Below, piece after piece: positions 34,177 through 43,062 of a stretch of DNA of 64,000 nt. The stretch covers positions 62,001 to 126,000 of the forward strand of contig NZ_ATXT01000018.1 in assembly GCF_000421825.1 (NCBI RefSeq), written 5' to 3'. The position numbers were made by a program, and so were the translations under genes. Numbering within the stretch: the stretch's first letter is position 1; each line of letters begins with the position of its first letter. The notes below the pieces were generated by a model, which did not search any database, was not told the origin of the DNA, and saw only the letters and a list, made by a program, of their open reading frames with translations. Source of the stretch: Humibacter albus DSM 18994 (GTDB taxonomy: Bacteria > Actinomycetota > Actinomycetes > Actinomycetales > Microbacteriaceae).

Positions 34177-36348
34177 ATGCCCGACACCTCTCCGACGTCG
34201 CCCGATCCCGCTCCCGCCGCTGCATCCGCTCCCCTCGCCCGGCGCGCACCCCGCGCACGCAGCCATCACGGCGACACCGTGGACGACCCGTATGAGTGGC
34301 TGCGCGACAAAGACGATCCCGAGGTCATCGCGCACCTGAAGGCGGAGAACGCGTACACCGAGGCGCAGACCGCCCACCTCGCACCGCTTCGCGAGCGCAT
34401 CTTCGAGGAGATCCGCACTCGCACGCAGGAGACCGATCTTTCCGTGCCGGTCCGCGAGGGCGGCTGGTGGTACTACTCGCGCTCGTTCGAGGGCCGGCAG
34501 TACGGAGTGCAGTGCCGCGCGCCCATCGCCTCCGACGACGACTGGAACCCGCCCGTGGTCGCCCAGGTCGAGGCCGGCACTCCCGCGCTGGCCGGCGAGC
34601 AAGTTCTCTTCGACTCGAACGCGGAGTCCGCCGGCCACGACTTCTTCCGCCTCGGCACGTTCGACGTGAGCGCCGACGGCACGACGCTGCTCTACGCCGT
34701 CGACACCGCGGGCGACGAACGGTACACGCTGAGGGTGCGCGACCTGGAGAGCGGAACGGACCTCGCCGACCTGGTGCCCGACACCTCTGCGGGCGCCGTG
34801 CTCTCCCCCGACGGTCGATACGCCTTCTACGCGACCGTGGACGACGCCTGGCGCCCGGACACGGTGTGGCGGCACGAGCTCGGCACCGACGCCTCCGCCG
34901 ACGTGGCGGTGCACCACGAGGACGACGAGCGGTACTGGGTCGGAGTCGGACTCACGCGCAGCCGCGGCTTCATCGAGATCGGCATCGGCTCATCGATCAC
35001 CAGCGAATCCCGCCTCATTCCCGCCTCCGATCCGACCGCTGAGCCCACCGTCGTCTGGCCGCGGCGGGAGGGCGTGGAGTACGAGGTCGAACACGCGATA
35101 GTCGCAGGCCGGGATCGCCTGCTCATCGTGCACAACGACGGTGCAGAGGACTTCGAGCTCGTGGATGTCGCGGCATCCGATCCGCAGGGAGCTCGCGAGG
35201 TCGTTCTGCCGCATCGCCGCGGTGTGCGCCTCGAGTCCGTCGACGCGTTCGCGTCCCGCCTGGTCGTCAAATACCGCCGGGACGCGCTCACCCGCGTCGC
35301 GGTACTGCCCCTGACGGATGCCGGATACGGCGAGCCGCGCGAACTCGCCTTCGACGAGCCGCTGTACACGGTGGGCGCGGTGGGAAACCCGGAGTGGACG
35401 CAGCCGACAGTACGCCTCGGATACGGCTCGCTGCTCACCCCGTCGACCGTGTACGACTGGGTGCCCGGCGAAAGCGCGAGCACCGACGCGTTGCGCTTGT
35501 TGAAGCGTCAGCCGATCTTGGGCGGCTACGACCCGCAGCACTACGAGCAGCGACGCGAATGGGCGACGGCCGACGACGGAACGCGCGTGCCGGTCTCGCT
35601 CGTCTACCGACGTGATCTCGTCACGCCGGGCGAGCCCGCACCGCTCGAGCTCTACGGCTACGGCTCGTACGAGCACAGCGTCGATCCGGCGGTCTCGATC
35701 GCCCGGCTCTCCCTGCTGGACCGTGGTGTCGTCTTCGCGATCGCGCACGTGCGCGGCGGCGGAGAGCTCGGCCGGCACTGGTACGAGCAGGGCAAGCTGA
35801 CCGCGAAGAAGAACTCGTTCACCGACTTCGTGGCCTGCGCGCGCCATCTCATCGAGGCCGGCTGGACGTCGCCCGACCGGCTGGTGGCGGAGGGTGGCAG
35901 CGCCGGCGGCCTGCTGATGGGCGCGGTGGCGAATCTGGCGCCCGAACTGTTCGCCGGCATCCTGGCCGACGTTCCGTTCGTGGACGCGCTCACGAGCATC
36001 CTCGACCCGGAGCTGCCGCTCACGGTGATCGAATGGGACGAGTGGGGCGACCCTCTGCACGACCCTGCCGTGTACGCCTACATGAAGTCGTACACGCCCT
36101 ATGAGAACGTGCCGGACGACGCCTCCGGATATCCGCGCATCCTCGCCGTCACGAGCCTCAACGACACACGCGTGCTGTACGTCGAGCCCGCCAAGTGGAC
36201 CGCGCGACTCCGCGCCTCAGGAGCGCCGGTGCTGCTGAAGATCGAGATGTCCGCGGGCCACGGCGGCGTGAGCGGGCGCTACAACGCGTGGCGGGAGCGC
36301 GCGTTCGAGCTCGCCTGGCTGCTCGACGTGCTGGGGCGCGCCGAGTAG
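34177..36348 (+). CDS. ptrB: oligopeptidase B (S9 serine peptidase)
   Basis: 723 residues. Prolyl-oligopeptidase fold: N-terminal DDPYEWLRDKDDPEVIAHLK, seven-bladed propeller (to about 430), then the hydrolase domain with AHVRGGGELGRHWYEQGKL, nucleophile EGGSAGGLLMG (Ser about 574) and MSAGHGGVSGRY for the histidine. Cleaves peptides after basic residues; no signal peptide, so cytoplasmic. Start ATG is 7 nt after TAGCGT; an in-frame ATG at 34129 would add 16 residues in front of the promoter hexamer. Confidence 0.93.
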   Translation: MPDTSPTSPDPAPAAASAPLARRAPRARSHHGDTVDDPYEWLRDKDDPEVIAHLKAENAYTEAQTAHLAPLRERIFEEIRTRTQETDLSVPVREGGWWYYSRSFEGRQYGVQCRAPIASDDDWNPPVVAQVEAGTPALAGEQVLFDSNAESAGHDFFRLGTFDVSADGTTLLYAVDTAGDERYTLRVRDLESGTDLADLVPDTSAGAVLSPDGRYAFYATVDDAWRPDTVWRHELGTDASADVAVHHEDDERYWVGVGLTRSRGFIEIGIGSSITSESRLIPASDPTAEPTVVWPRREGVEYEVEHAIVAGRDRLLIVHNDGAEDFELVDVAASDPQGAREVVLPHRRGVRLESVDAFASRLVVKYRRDALTRVAVLPLTDAGYGEPRELAFDEPLYTVGAVGNPEWTQPTVRLGYGSLLTPSTVYDWVPGESASTDALRLLKRQPILGGYDPQHYEQRREWATADDGTRVPVSLVYRRDLVTPGEPAPLELYGYGSYEHSVDPAVSIARLSLLDRGVVFAIAHVRGGGELGRHWYEQGKLTAKKNSFTDFVACARHLIEAGWTSPDRLVAEGGSAGGLLMGAVANLAPELFAGILADVPFVDALTSILDPELPLTVIEWDEWGDPLHDPAVYAYMKSYTPYENVPDDASGYPRILAVTSLNDTRVLYVEPAKWTARLRASGAPVLLKIEMSAGHGGVSGRYNAWRERAFELAWLLDVLGRAE

Positions 36349-36452
36349 GCCGCCCGGCGGTCAAGTCGGGACCCGCAGGCACGTCGGGCCCGACAGCCAC
36401 GTGGCGCCGGGACCGTGTGGGAGTCGCGGCGAGCGCCCGATCGGCGGCCGTC

Positions 36453-38261
36453 TCAGGAACAGTACGGGCGGCAGGTTCGCTGCTGGAGGGCATCCACGAG
36501 CACATTCGTGATGTCCTGCGGCTGCTCGGCCGTGTAGACGGCGCCCACGGTGGCGTTCGCGATCTGAGACATCGCCGACACGTCGGTGTCCGGGCCCATG
36601 CCGACCATGATCACCGGCACCGGCTTCTTCGGATCGTTCAGCGCCTTCAGCTGGCTCACCAGCGACGTCAGGCTGAGGCCTCCGGCCGGGTTCTCGTTGC
36701 GCCCGTCGGTCACGACGAGCACGTAGTTGATCCTGTGCGGGTCGTAGCCCTGTTTCACGTCTTTGACCGCGGCGAGCACCGTGTCGTAGAGGCCGGTGTC
36801 TCCGGCGACCATCGTCGACAGCGAGCCGAACACCTGCGACACGTCAGACGCGTGCGCGGGGTCATCGAGCGACGCTATCGGACTGCGTTGCGCCCATGGC
36901 TGCGTGCCCGACTGATCGGTCGAAAACGTCCACACGCCCATCTCGGTCTGCGGCGGGAGCAATTGCAGCATGCCGCTCGCGGCATCCTCGAACACGTCGA
37001 TGCGACTCCTGCCGTCGGCGTCTTCGTCCATCGACCCGGAAGTGTCGACCACGACGAGCATGCGCGAGCGCACGGTGATCGACGACCAGCTCTCCAGGAT
37101 GCCCACCTGCGCGCCTCCGTCGAGCGCCGCCGACGTCTTCGGCGGGTTCGCGACGACGCCCTTCGCGGCGAAGCCCTCGCCGTCCGCGGTGCGGAACCCG
37201 GCCCGCGCCAGGGTGCGCGAATCGCTGCGGAACTGCCTCTCGAGAGCGCTGATCAACTGGTCCTTCGTCGCATCGCCGGTGGTGGTGCCGGCGACCCGCA
37301 CGTACGGATACGACACGCTCACCGTGCCGTCGCTCGGATAGAGCGCGAAGAACTGATGGCTCGGCGACGACTCGTTCTGCGCGACCACGGACTGTTCCGT
37401 CGTGACGACCACGGTCGGTGCGGATGCCCGTTCCGCGTCCGCGAAAGCGTCGGGCACCGTCGCCGGAATCGTCTTGCTCAGCTCGATCATGTCGCGGGAG
37501 AAGGCGAGGTCGTCCCGGGAGTCCGCCGTCGCCTTGATCTCGGCGAGTGCCGCCAGGCTCGAGCCGTTCTGCGCGGGCTCGGGCAGCAGAACCGGGGTGT
37601 CGCCGTCGCCGATCGTGTTCCAGTTCAGGCTCGAGCCGTCGAACGCGTCGGCGTTCTTCGACGGCGTGGCGAAGACGAGCGGGCTCGAGGCGATGGACCG
37701 GCCGAACTCGGCGACGGGCGCGCGTCGGATCAGCGACCACGACAGCACCTGCATGCGGGGCTCCCATGCCGGGGAGTCCGGTATCCAGACGTCGGCCTTG
37801 ATGTCGCCTCCGACGGCGAGAGCGGATGCCGTGTCGGCGGACTTCTGCGATGTCACGCTCGTGTGCACGCACGGCGTCGTCGCATCGAAGCCCTTGGCGG
37901 ACGCCCTCAGCGCCGCTGCGATGGACGGATCGGCGACCACGCGCAGTTGCGTCGGCGTGCAGGTCTGTGCCCAGGCTGCCGCAGGCAGCACCGGATTGAA
38001 GACGTTCTTGGTCCAGGCGACGCAGCCCGTGACGATGAGCACGAGAACGACTCCGCCGGCGATGAACCAGAGCCGGCCGCGCTTGCGCTTCGCCGGCTGC
38101 CGGGCTGCATAGGCCTCGAACGTGGCGTCCGACGCGGTCGGGTGTACCTCGCGAGACCCGTTGGCAGGCTCCGACGCAGACGTCCCGTTCTGCACACGCG
38201 ACGGGCCGATCGGACGACGTCGTCGCGATCGGTCGTTGTTGCTGTGTCGGCCCACGGGCAC
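36453..38261 (-). CDS. membrane-anchored substrate-binding plus von Willebrand A domain protein
   Basis: 602 residues. A basic cytoplasmic tail (1-60), one membrane helix (LWFIAGGVVLVLIVTGCVAW, about 63-82), an extracellular type-2 periplasmic-binding-like domain (about 100-385: LRVVADPSIAAALRASA, ADVWIPDSPAWEPRM, SSPLVFATP), then a VWA domain with intact MIDAS start VVVDTSGSMDED and VVTDGRNENP. Ends in CRPYC. Probably an envelope ligand- or protein-binding factor; no ABC transporter gene is adjacent to use the binding domain. GTG start; a second in-frame GTG two codons later is possible. Confidence 0.85.
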   Translation of the reverse strand: MPVGRHSNNDRSRRRRPIGPSRVQNGTSASEPANGSREVHPTASDATFEAYAARQPAKRKRGRLWFIAGGVVLVLIVTGCVAWTKNVFNPVLPAAAWAQTCTPTQLRVVADPSIAAALRASAKGFDATTPCVHTSVTSQKSADTASALAVGGDIKADVWIPDSPAWEPRMQVLSWSLIRRAPVAEFGRSIASSPLVFATPSKNADAFDGSSLNWNTIGDGDTPVLLPEPAQNGSSLAALAEIKATADSRDDLAFSRDMIELSKTIPATVPDAFADAERASAPTVVVTTEQSVVAQNESSPSHQFFALYPSDGTVSVSYPYVRVAGTTTGDATKDQLISALERQFRSDSRTLARAGFRTADGEGFAAKGVVANPPKTSAALDGGAQVGILESWSSITVRSRMLVVVDTSGSMDEDADGRSRIDVFEDAASGMLQLLPPQTEMGVWTFSTDQSGTQPWAQRSPIASLDDPAHASDVSQVFGSLSTMVAGDTGLYDTVLAAVKDVKQGYDPHRINYVLVVTDGRNENPAGGLSLTSLVSQLKALNDPKKPVPVIMVGMGPDTDVSAMSQIANATVGAVYTAEQPQDITNVLVDALQQRTCRPYCS

Positions 38262-38445
38262 TCCACTGGTCGGGTTTGCTACCAGCCCCGCGCGTCGTCC
38301 CCCTCGAGTGGGAAGCTGAGTTCGGGGGACAGCCTAGCCACAACCGGCGCGCCACCCCCACCTCTCCGGGTGACAGACAGGCGGATCCGCCGCTGATCAG
38401 GGCCCCCGCCGTCACCGGCGTGTCGGATCGGCGCTCGGCGGCGTC

Positions 38446-39477
38446 TCACCCGAACAGAAGCGCCGCCTCGTCGTAGCGGTAGTCGGGCACCGTGTTGAGG
38501 CCGCCGGTCGCGTCGGCGATCGACACGATCTCGACGTCGATCCCCTTGAGCGAGACCATGGATCCCCATTGGCCGGACTGCGCGGCATCCACCGCGGCCA
38601 TGCCGAGGCGAGTGGCCAGCACCCGGTCGTAGGCGCTCGGGACGCCACCGCGCTGGATGTGCCCGATCACCGTCGCGCGCGACTCGATGCCCGTGCGCTC
38701 CTCGATCATCGGCGCCAGCAGCTCGCCGATGCCGCCCAGCCGGGGCCGGTTGAAGGCGTCCAGCCCCTTGTGCGAGTGTGCGCCCTCCATGGTGTCGAGG
38801 TGGAAGCCCTCCGAGACCACGACCACCGGAGCCCGCCCGCGATCGCGCACGTGCTCGACCCACGTGCAGATCTGCTCGATGGACTGCGGCCGCTCCGGAA
38901 CGAGGATGGCATGGGCACCGCCCGCCATTCCGGAGTGCAGCGCGATCCAGCCGACGTGCCGCCCCATGACCTCCACGATCATGCAGCGCTGATGCGACTC
39001 GGCGGTGGTGCGCAGCCGGTCGATGGCCTCGGTCGCGATCTCGACCGCGGTGTCGAATCCGAACGAATAGTCGGTGGCGGCCAGGTCGTTGTCGATCGTC
39101 TTCGGCACGCCGATGACCTTGATCCCGCCCTCGTCGACGAGACGACGAGCCGCCGTCAACGTTCCCTCGCCGCCGATCGCGATGATCGCATCGATGCCGT
39201 TCTCATCCAACATGCGCTGGATCTTCTCCGGGCCGCCGCCGTCGCCCTCGAACGGGTTCGTGCGGCTCGATCCCAGGATCGTGCCGCCCTGACGCGACAG
39301 GCCGCGCACGCTGTGCCGATCGAGCGGAACGATGTCGGCGTTCACGACGCCGCGCCAGCCGTACCGGAATCCCACGAACTCGTCGCCGTAGACGCGGTCG
39401 CCCTTCAGCACGGCACCGCGGATGACCGCGTTCAGCCCGGGACAGTCGCCGCCCGAAGTGAGGATTCCGATCTTCAT
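38446..39477 (-). CDS. pfkA: 6-phosphofructokinase, ATP-type by residue 104
   Basis: 343 residues. Group III-like actinobacterial PFK: ILTSGGDCPGLNAVIRG at the N terminus, IGGEGTLTAARRL, PKTIDNDLAATDYSFGF, MGRHVGWIALHSGMAGGAH and GHIQRGGVPSAYDR. The Gly in GGEGT (E. coli 104) marks ATP use, while Lys in PKTIDND (E. coli 124) is the residue seen in PPi enzymes and also in some actinobacterial ATP enzymes. The bacterial allosteric pattern is partly lost. Start ATG follows AGAGG. Confidence 0.94.
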   Translation of the reverse strand: MKIGILTSGGDCPGLNAVIRGAVLKGDRVYGDEFVGFRYGWRGVVNADIVPLDRHSVRGLSRQGGTILGSSRTNPFEGDGGGPEKIQRMLDENGIDAIIAIGGEGTLTAARRLVDEGGIKVIGVPKTIDNDLAATDYSFGFDTAVEIATEAIDRLRTTAESHQRCMIVEVMGRHVGWIALHSGMAGGAHAILVPERPQSIEQICTWVEHVRDRGRAPVVVVSEGFHLDTMEGAHSHKGLDAFNRPRLGGIGELLAPMIEERTGIESRATVIGHIQRGGVPSAYDRVLATRLGMAAVDAAQSGQWGSMVSLKGIDVEIVSIADATGGLNTVPDYRYDEAALLFG

Positions 39478-39581
39478 TTTCGCGCCTCTTTCGTGTATAC
39501 GTCGATACCCCATCGATCATGCCGGAGGGCGTCGGCATCAACCAAAACGGCGGCGCCCCGCCGTTCCTTGCGCGGACCGGC

Positions 39582-40244
39582 TCAACCTGCCCGCAGCGCG
39601 CGTTCCAGCTTCGACGTGCTCGCCGACGGGGTTCCGCCGGCGTCGCGTACCACGACCTCCAGGCCCTCGAACAGTTCTGCACGTCCCCGCCTGCTGTCCG
39701 GTGCCGCCGCTGACAGCTCGACCTCCCACTCGCGCCAGCTCTCGCTGTGGCCGGTGATGAGGTTCTCGCCCACGACGTGGTCGTCGCAGTACTCCGCGAC
39801 CGGATAGCCCGCGGCGTCCAGCAGACGGCTCACCACACGGTGGTTGCGTACGCGCGCCACAGGCATCAGAAGGTCGCGCTGCACGAGATCGCCGAGTTCC
39901 TTCAGCAGAGCCGCGGGAACGGATGCGCGCCCTCTCGCTCCGTGTTCGGTCCCGTCGTCCTCCCCCTCGGCGAGCGGCCAGTGCTGCTCGAGCCGCCCCT
40001 CCTCCAGGTCTCGCTTGATGTGCCATCCCGCATCCGGACCCCCTTCGCGGCGGCGCAGCGCGATGTTCGCGTTCGCGAGCCGGAAGTCCTCGGTGTCGTA
40101 GTAGACGGCATCCAACTCGCGCACCTCCGGGGCCTCGATCACCGCGATCGGGCCGACTCCGACGAACGCCGGACGCCGTGCATCCTCCGCCACGTCGTAC
40201 TTGCGCTCGATCTCGATCGTGGAAGTTCCGTGGTGCTTGCTCAT
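39582..40244 (-). CDS. CYTH-domain protein (triphosphate tunnel metalloenzyme)
   Basis: 220 residues. The N-terminal EIERKYDV (ExExK) is the CYTH signature; the tunnel strands continue with YYDTEDFRLANANIALRRREGG and GWHIKRDLEEGRLEQHW, REWEVEL and ALRAG at the C terminus. It would bind triphosphate with divalent metal (thiamine triphosphatase, tripolyphosphatase or similar). No CHAD domain is fused. ATG lies 6 nt after AAGACT; an in-frame GTG at 40262 is possible. Divergent from the acidic protein gene. Confidence 0.9.
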   Translation of the reverse strand: MSKHHGTSTIEIERKYDVAEDARRPAFVGVGPIAVIEAPEVRELDAVYYDTEDFRLANANIALRRREGGPDAGWHIKRDLEEGRLEQHWPLAEGEDDGTEHGARGRASVPAALLKELGDLVQRDLLMPVARVRNHRVVSRLLDAAGYPVAEYCDDHVVGENLITGHSESWREWEVELSAAAPDSRRGRAELFEGLEVVVRDAGGTPSASTSKLERALRAG

Positions 40245-40342
40245 CACTCCAGTCTTACGCACGCCGCGCGAGAGCGTTCGGCGGCCGCTACCGCCGCGAT
40301 ACCCTCTCGCGTGGTCTCAGAACCCGGCGTAGCCTGACAATC

Positions 40343-40555
40343 ATGACCGAGCAGAGGCAGCCGGGTCAGGGCGACTGGGACCCGGATGACGACGAGTTCG
40401 CCGCCGCTCAAGACGGCGACTACGAGCCGGAATTCGACGAGGACGACGTGCTCGCGGACGACGACGAACGGCCCATCGACGAGGATGACGACGAAGGCTT
40501 TCCCGACGAGGACCGTGTCGTCGTCTTCGACGACGAACCCGACGACGAGAGCTGA
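40343..40555 (+). CDS. small extremely acidic protein
   Basis: 70 residues, of which about half are Asp or Glu and only a few are basic. No globular domain; runs such as DEDDVLADDDERPIDEDDD imply an intrinsically disordered polyanion. The start is supported by TAGCCT exactly 7 nt before the ATG (leaderless). It lies convergent with the SNF2 helicase and divergent from the CYTH gene. A polyanion mimicking nucleic acid is a thought suggested by composition and the neighbouring DNA translocase, not shown. Function unknown. Confidence 0.65.
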   Translation: MTEQRQPGQGDWDPDDDEFAAAQDGDYEPEFDEDDVLADDDERPIDEDDDEGFPDEDRVVVFDDEPDDES

Positions 40556-40559
40556 GGGA

Positions 40560-40603
40560 ACACGGACGCATCGTGATCACATCGTGATCACCTGCGCCCG
40601 TGT
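40560..40603. terminator. long hairpin between the acidic protein and SNF2 genes
   Basis: ACACGG-a-CGCA-tc-GTGATCAC pairs with GTGATCAC-c-TGCG-c-CCGTGT: 18 pairs and a 3-nt loop. It contains two copies of the palindrome GTGATCAC. It ends 5 bp before the SNF2 stop. No T-run, so it is terminator-like by position and structure. Confidence 0.6.
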
Positions 40604-40607
40604 CACC

Positions 40608-42764
40608 TCACTCCAGCGCGTCGCGAAGAAGCGAGACGAGCGCGTCGAGCTGCACCGAATCGGCCGAGCCGGGCTCGACATCCACGCCGTCGAGTGCGCG
40701 CAGCGCCAGCGACTGCTTCGCATCGATCAGCTCTGCGATCTTGGCGTCGATCGTCTGCGACGCGATGATGCGCCAGGCCGTGACCGGCTCCTCCTGGCCG
40801 ATGCGGTGCACGCGGTCGATCGCCTGGGTCTGTTCCGCGGCGGTCCAGCTGAGTTCGGCGAGCACGACGTTGGATGCCGCCTGCAGGTTGAGCCCGACTC
40901 CAGCCGCCGTGAGCGAGCAGACGGCGACGGACACACCGGGGTCGTTGTTGAAGGCGTCGATCTCGCGCTGGCGCGACAGTGCCGTCTGGTCACCGCGGAT
41001 GGAGATGGTGCGCAGCTCGCGTGAGGAGAAGGCCTCCTCCGCCTGGTCCATGACGTCGATGTGCTTGGCGAAGAACACCACCTTGCCCACCGAGCGCGCC
41101 AGCTGGGCCGCGTAGTCGGCGGCCAGGGATGCCTTGGCTTGGCCGATCTTGCGCACCATCGTGAACACGTTCTCGCCGGACTTCTGTCCCTTCGACTCCT
41201 CGAGCTCGGCGTGCGCGACGATGCGGATGAGGTGCTCCCGACGCTCGTCGGGGTCGGAGCCGTAGGACTCGCCGACGCCGGCCGCCTCTGCGCGCCGATA
41301 GCGCTGCACGAGCCGGCCCGCGAGCTCACGTTCGGCGGCCTTGATCGATCGGCCGAGTTCGTCGTCCAGCTCGATCGGCAGGTCGACGACGCGACGGGAC
41401 GGCAGATCGGCGGCAACGTCGAGCTTCTTGCGCCGCACGATGCCCATGTCGATGACCGTCTCGCGGGCAGCGGTGTAGAAGCCGGGGTCGGCCGGCGTGA
41501 GCCCGGTCTCGTCGAGGCGCTCCATCAGCGGCGCCGTCGGCTTCGTACCGTCGATCCAGCCGAGGAACTGCCAGATCGCGCGGAAGTCGTCGATGTCGTT
41601 GATGAGCGGCGTACCGGTCAGCGCGATCATCAGGGGGTCCGCGACCGTGTGCCTGATGGCATCCGCCAGTGACAGCACGTAACGCGAGCGCTGCGAGTGC
41701 AAGTTCTTGATGAAGTGCGCCTCGTCGACGACCATGCCGCGGAACCCGAGCTCGGAGAGCCACGAGAGGTGCCGGTCCAGCACCTCGTAGTTGACGATGA
41801 CGACGTCGGCGAAGGCGTCAAGGCCCTCACCGTCTCCGTGGATGACCGTCGCGCGGCGGTGCGGCGTCCACAGCTCCACCTCGCGCGCCCAGTTCATCTT
41901 CACGACGTTGGGCACCACGGCCAGGAGCGGATAGGCGCTGGCGACGGATGCCGCCAGCACCGACTGCGCGGTCTTGCCGAGCCCCGGCTCGTCGGCGAGG
42001 AGGTAGGAGCGGTGGCCGAGCCGCACTGACTCGACGAATCGAGCCTGGTGCATCATCAGCTCCATGCCTGACGGCGAGTACCTGTCGATCGCCGGTGCCG
42101 GCGGCAGCTCCATGCTCGCCGCCTGCCCTCCTGATCCGTACTCGAACGACTTGAAGAGCGGTCCGAGCAGCTCCCACGAGTCGAGCCGTCGGCGCGGAGC
42201 GGGCACCGAGTGCTGCGCGAGCGCGAAGTCGGGCGCGAGGAACGGGTTCGACAGCTGCCGTGCCCGCACCGAGGGCGGAACGACCTGCTTCTGCGCCAGC
42301 TCCGGCGAGAGAAGGACATCCTGTTTCGGCTTGGGCGCCTCGGTCGTGATGATCAGGTCGTCGGGCTCGAGCTCGGCGCCCGATTCGAGCAGCCAGTCGC
42401 GGCGCATCTTCTGCGCAGCGGTGCTCGGCGACGACGTGGACTCGAGCAGCGCGATCAGCGATGTGTCGCGGGCGGCGGTCTTCGCCAGGATGGTGGCGAT
42501 GCCGTCGAGCCGTTTGAGCTGCTCGGCACGCGCGGACTCGCTGAGTGCGGCATCCGACTTGGCTCGGGCGCGCTCCTCCCGCATCAGCAGCGCGATGACC
42601 TGGAACTTGGTGCGGTTGGTGGGGCCGAGCTTCTTGCCCGTCGAGGCCTTCGCCTCCACTTCGCGCACTCGGCGCGCGAGAACGGGAATGAGACCGTCGT
42701 TGTTCGAGTGGCGCGAGCCGGAACGACGGGAAGCCTGGGCGGTGTGATCGCCGGTGTGCGGCAT
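40608..42764 (-). CDS. SNF2-family DNA-dependent ATPase (stand-alone)
   Basis: 718 residues. N-terminal ~230 residues are a predicted helical, charged domain (ARRVREVEAKASTGKKLGP) without recognised family. Then the SNF2 motor: Q-like MMHQARFVESVRLGHRSYLL, Walker A ADEPGLGKTAQS, ILxNYEV as VVIVNYEVLD, DEAH as VVDEAHFIKN, SLTGTP-type IALTGTPLIND, and C-lobe motifs VVFFAKHIDVMDQ, SLTAAGVGLNLQAAS and QTQAIDRVHRIGQ. Closest in layout to SMARCAL1/RapA-like remodelers or fork-remodelling ATPases. No methyltransferase or nuclease gene flanks it. ATG follows AGGAGG with short (3-nt) spacing. Confidence 0.9.
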   Translation of the reverse strand: MPHTGDHTAQASRRSGSRHSNNDGLIPVLARRVREVEAKASTGKKLGPTNRTKFQVIALLMREERARAKSDAALSESARAEQLKRLDGIATILAKTAARDTSLIALLESTSSPSTAAQKMRRDWLLESGAELEPDDLIITTEAPKPKQDVLLSPELAQKQVVPPSVRARQLSNPFLAPDFALAQHSVPAPRRRLDSWELLGPLFKSFEYGSGGQAASMELPPAPAIDRYSPSGMELMMHQARFVESVRLGHRSYLLADEPGLGKTAQSVLAASVASAYPLLAVVPNVVKMNWAREVELWTPHRRATVIHGDGEGLDAFADVVIVNYEVLDRHLSWLSELGFRGMVVDEAHFIKNLHSQRSRYVLSLADAIRHTVADPLMIALTGTPLINDIDDFRAIWQFLGWIDGTKPTAPLMERLDETGLTPADPGFYTAARETVIDMGIVRRKKLDVAADLPSRRVVDLPIELDDELGRSIKAAERELAGRLVQRYRRAEAAGVGESYGSDPDERREHLIRIVAHAELEESKGQKSGENVFTMVRKIGQAKASLAADYAAQLARSVGKVVFFAKHIDVMDQAEEAFSSRELRTISIRGDQTALSRQREIDAFNNDPGVSVAVCSLTAAGVGLNLQAASNVVLAELSWTAAEQTQAIDRVHRIGQEEPVTAWRIIASQTIDAKIAELIDAKQSLALRALDGVDVEPGSADSVQLDALVSLLRDALE

Positions 42765-43062
42765 GATCCTCCTGTGCGTGAGAGCTGCGCGTCGTGCGAG
42801 CCGCTCCTGGTGGTGGCGCCGGGGTGCCGTTCGGCATCCGCCCGCCGCGTGCCCGGCCACACCCTCAGGCGTGACTGCGGTACGACCGATGCGGGTGTTC
42901 GGGTGAAACCCGAAGGTCGCCTGCGATGCAGTCGACGAGACGTGTCCGGCCGATGAAGCGGACCCCGACGAACGCCTATTTTAGGGCACAACAGCGGTGC
43001 GCGTCACCTCGACACGTCAGAAGCCGTCGCGCACGTCCGTCATTCCGAGGAAAAGCGGATGC
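42765..43062 (-). promoter_or_regulatory. 298-bp leader of the SNF2 gene: promoter plus small hairpin
   Basis: On the minus strand, -35 TGACGC (43001-43006) and -10 TAAAAT (42978-42983) are spaced by 17 bp, the most AT-rich promoter I see in the window. Transcripts from it would have a ~210-nt leader that contains TTCGGGT-ttc-ACCCGAA (42898-42914, perfect 7-bp arms). No small ORF with support is seen in it. Confidence 0.55.

Noticed and set aside
31169-34339. 1056-residue plus-strand frame over four minus-strand genes
   Set aside because: Antisense shadow; residues are His/Arg/Asp-rich and no conserved block is seen.
36383-36394. 12-bp perfect palindrome GTCGGGCCCGAC after oligopeptidase B
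   Set aside because: GC-only palindromes of this length are expected by chance at this composition, and there is no loop or T-run.
40608-42764. SNF2 gene as part of a DISARM/BREX-type defence island
   Set aside because: No methyltransferase, PLD, nuclease, DUF1998 or integrase gene is nearby; neighbours are housekeeping.
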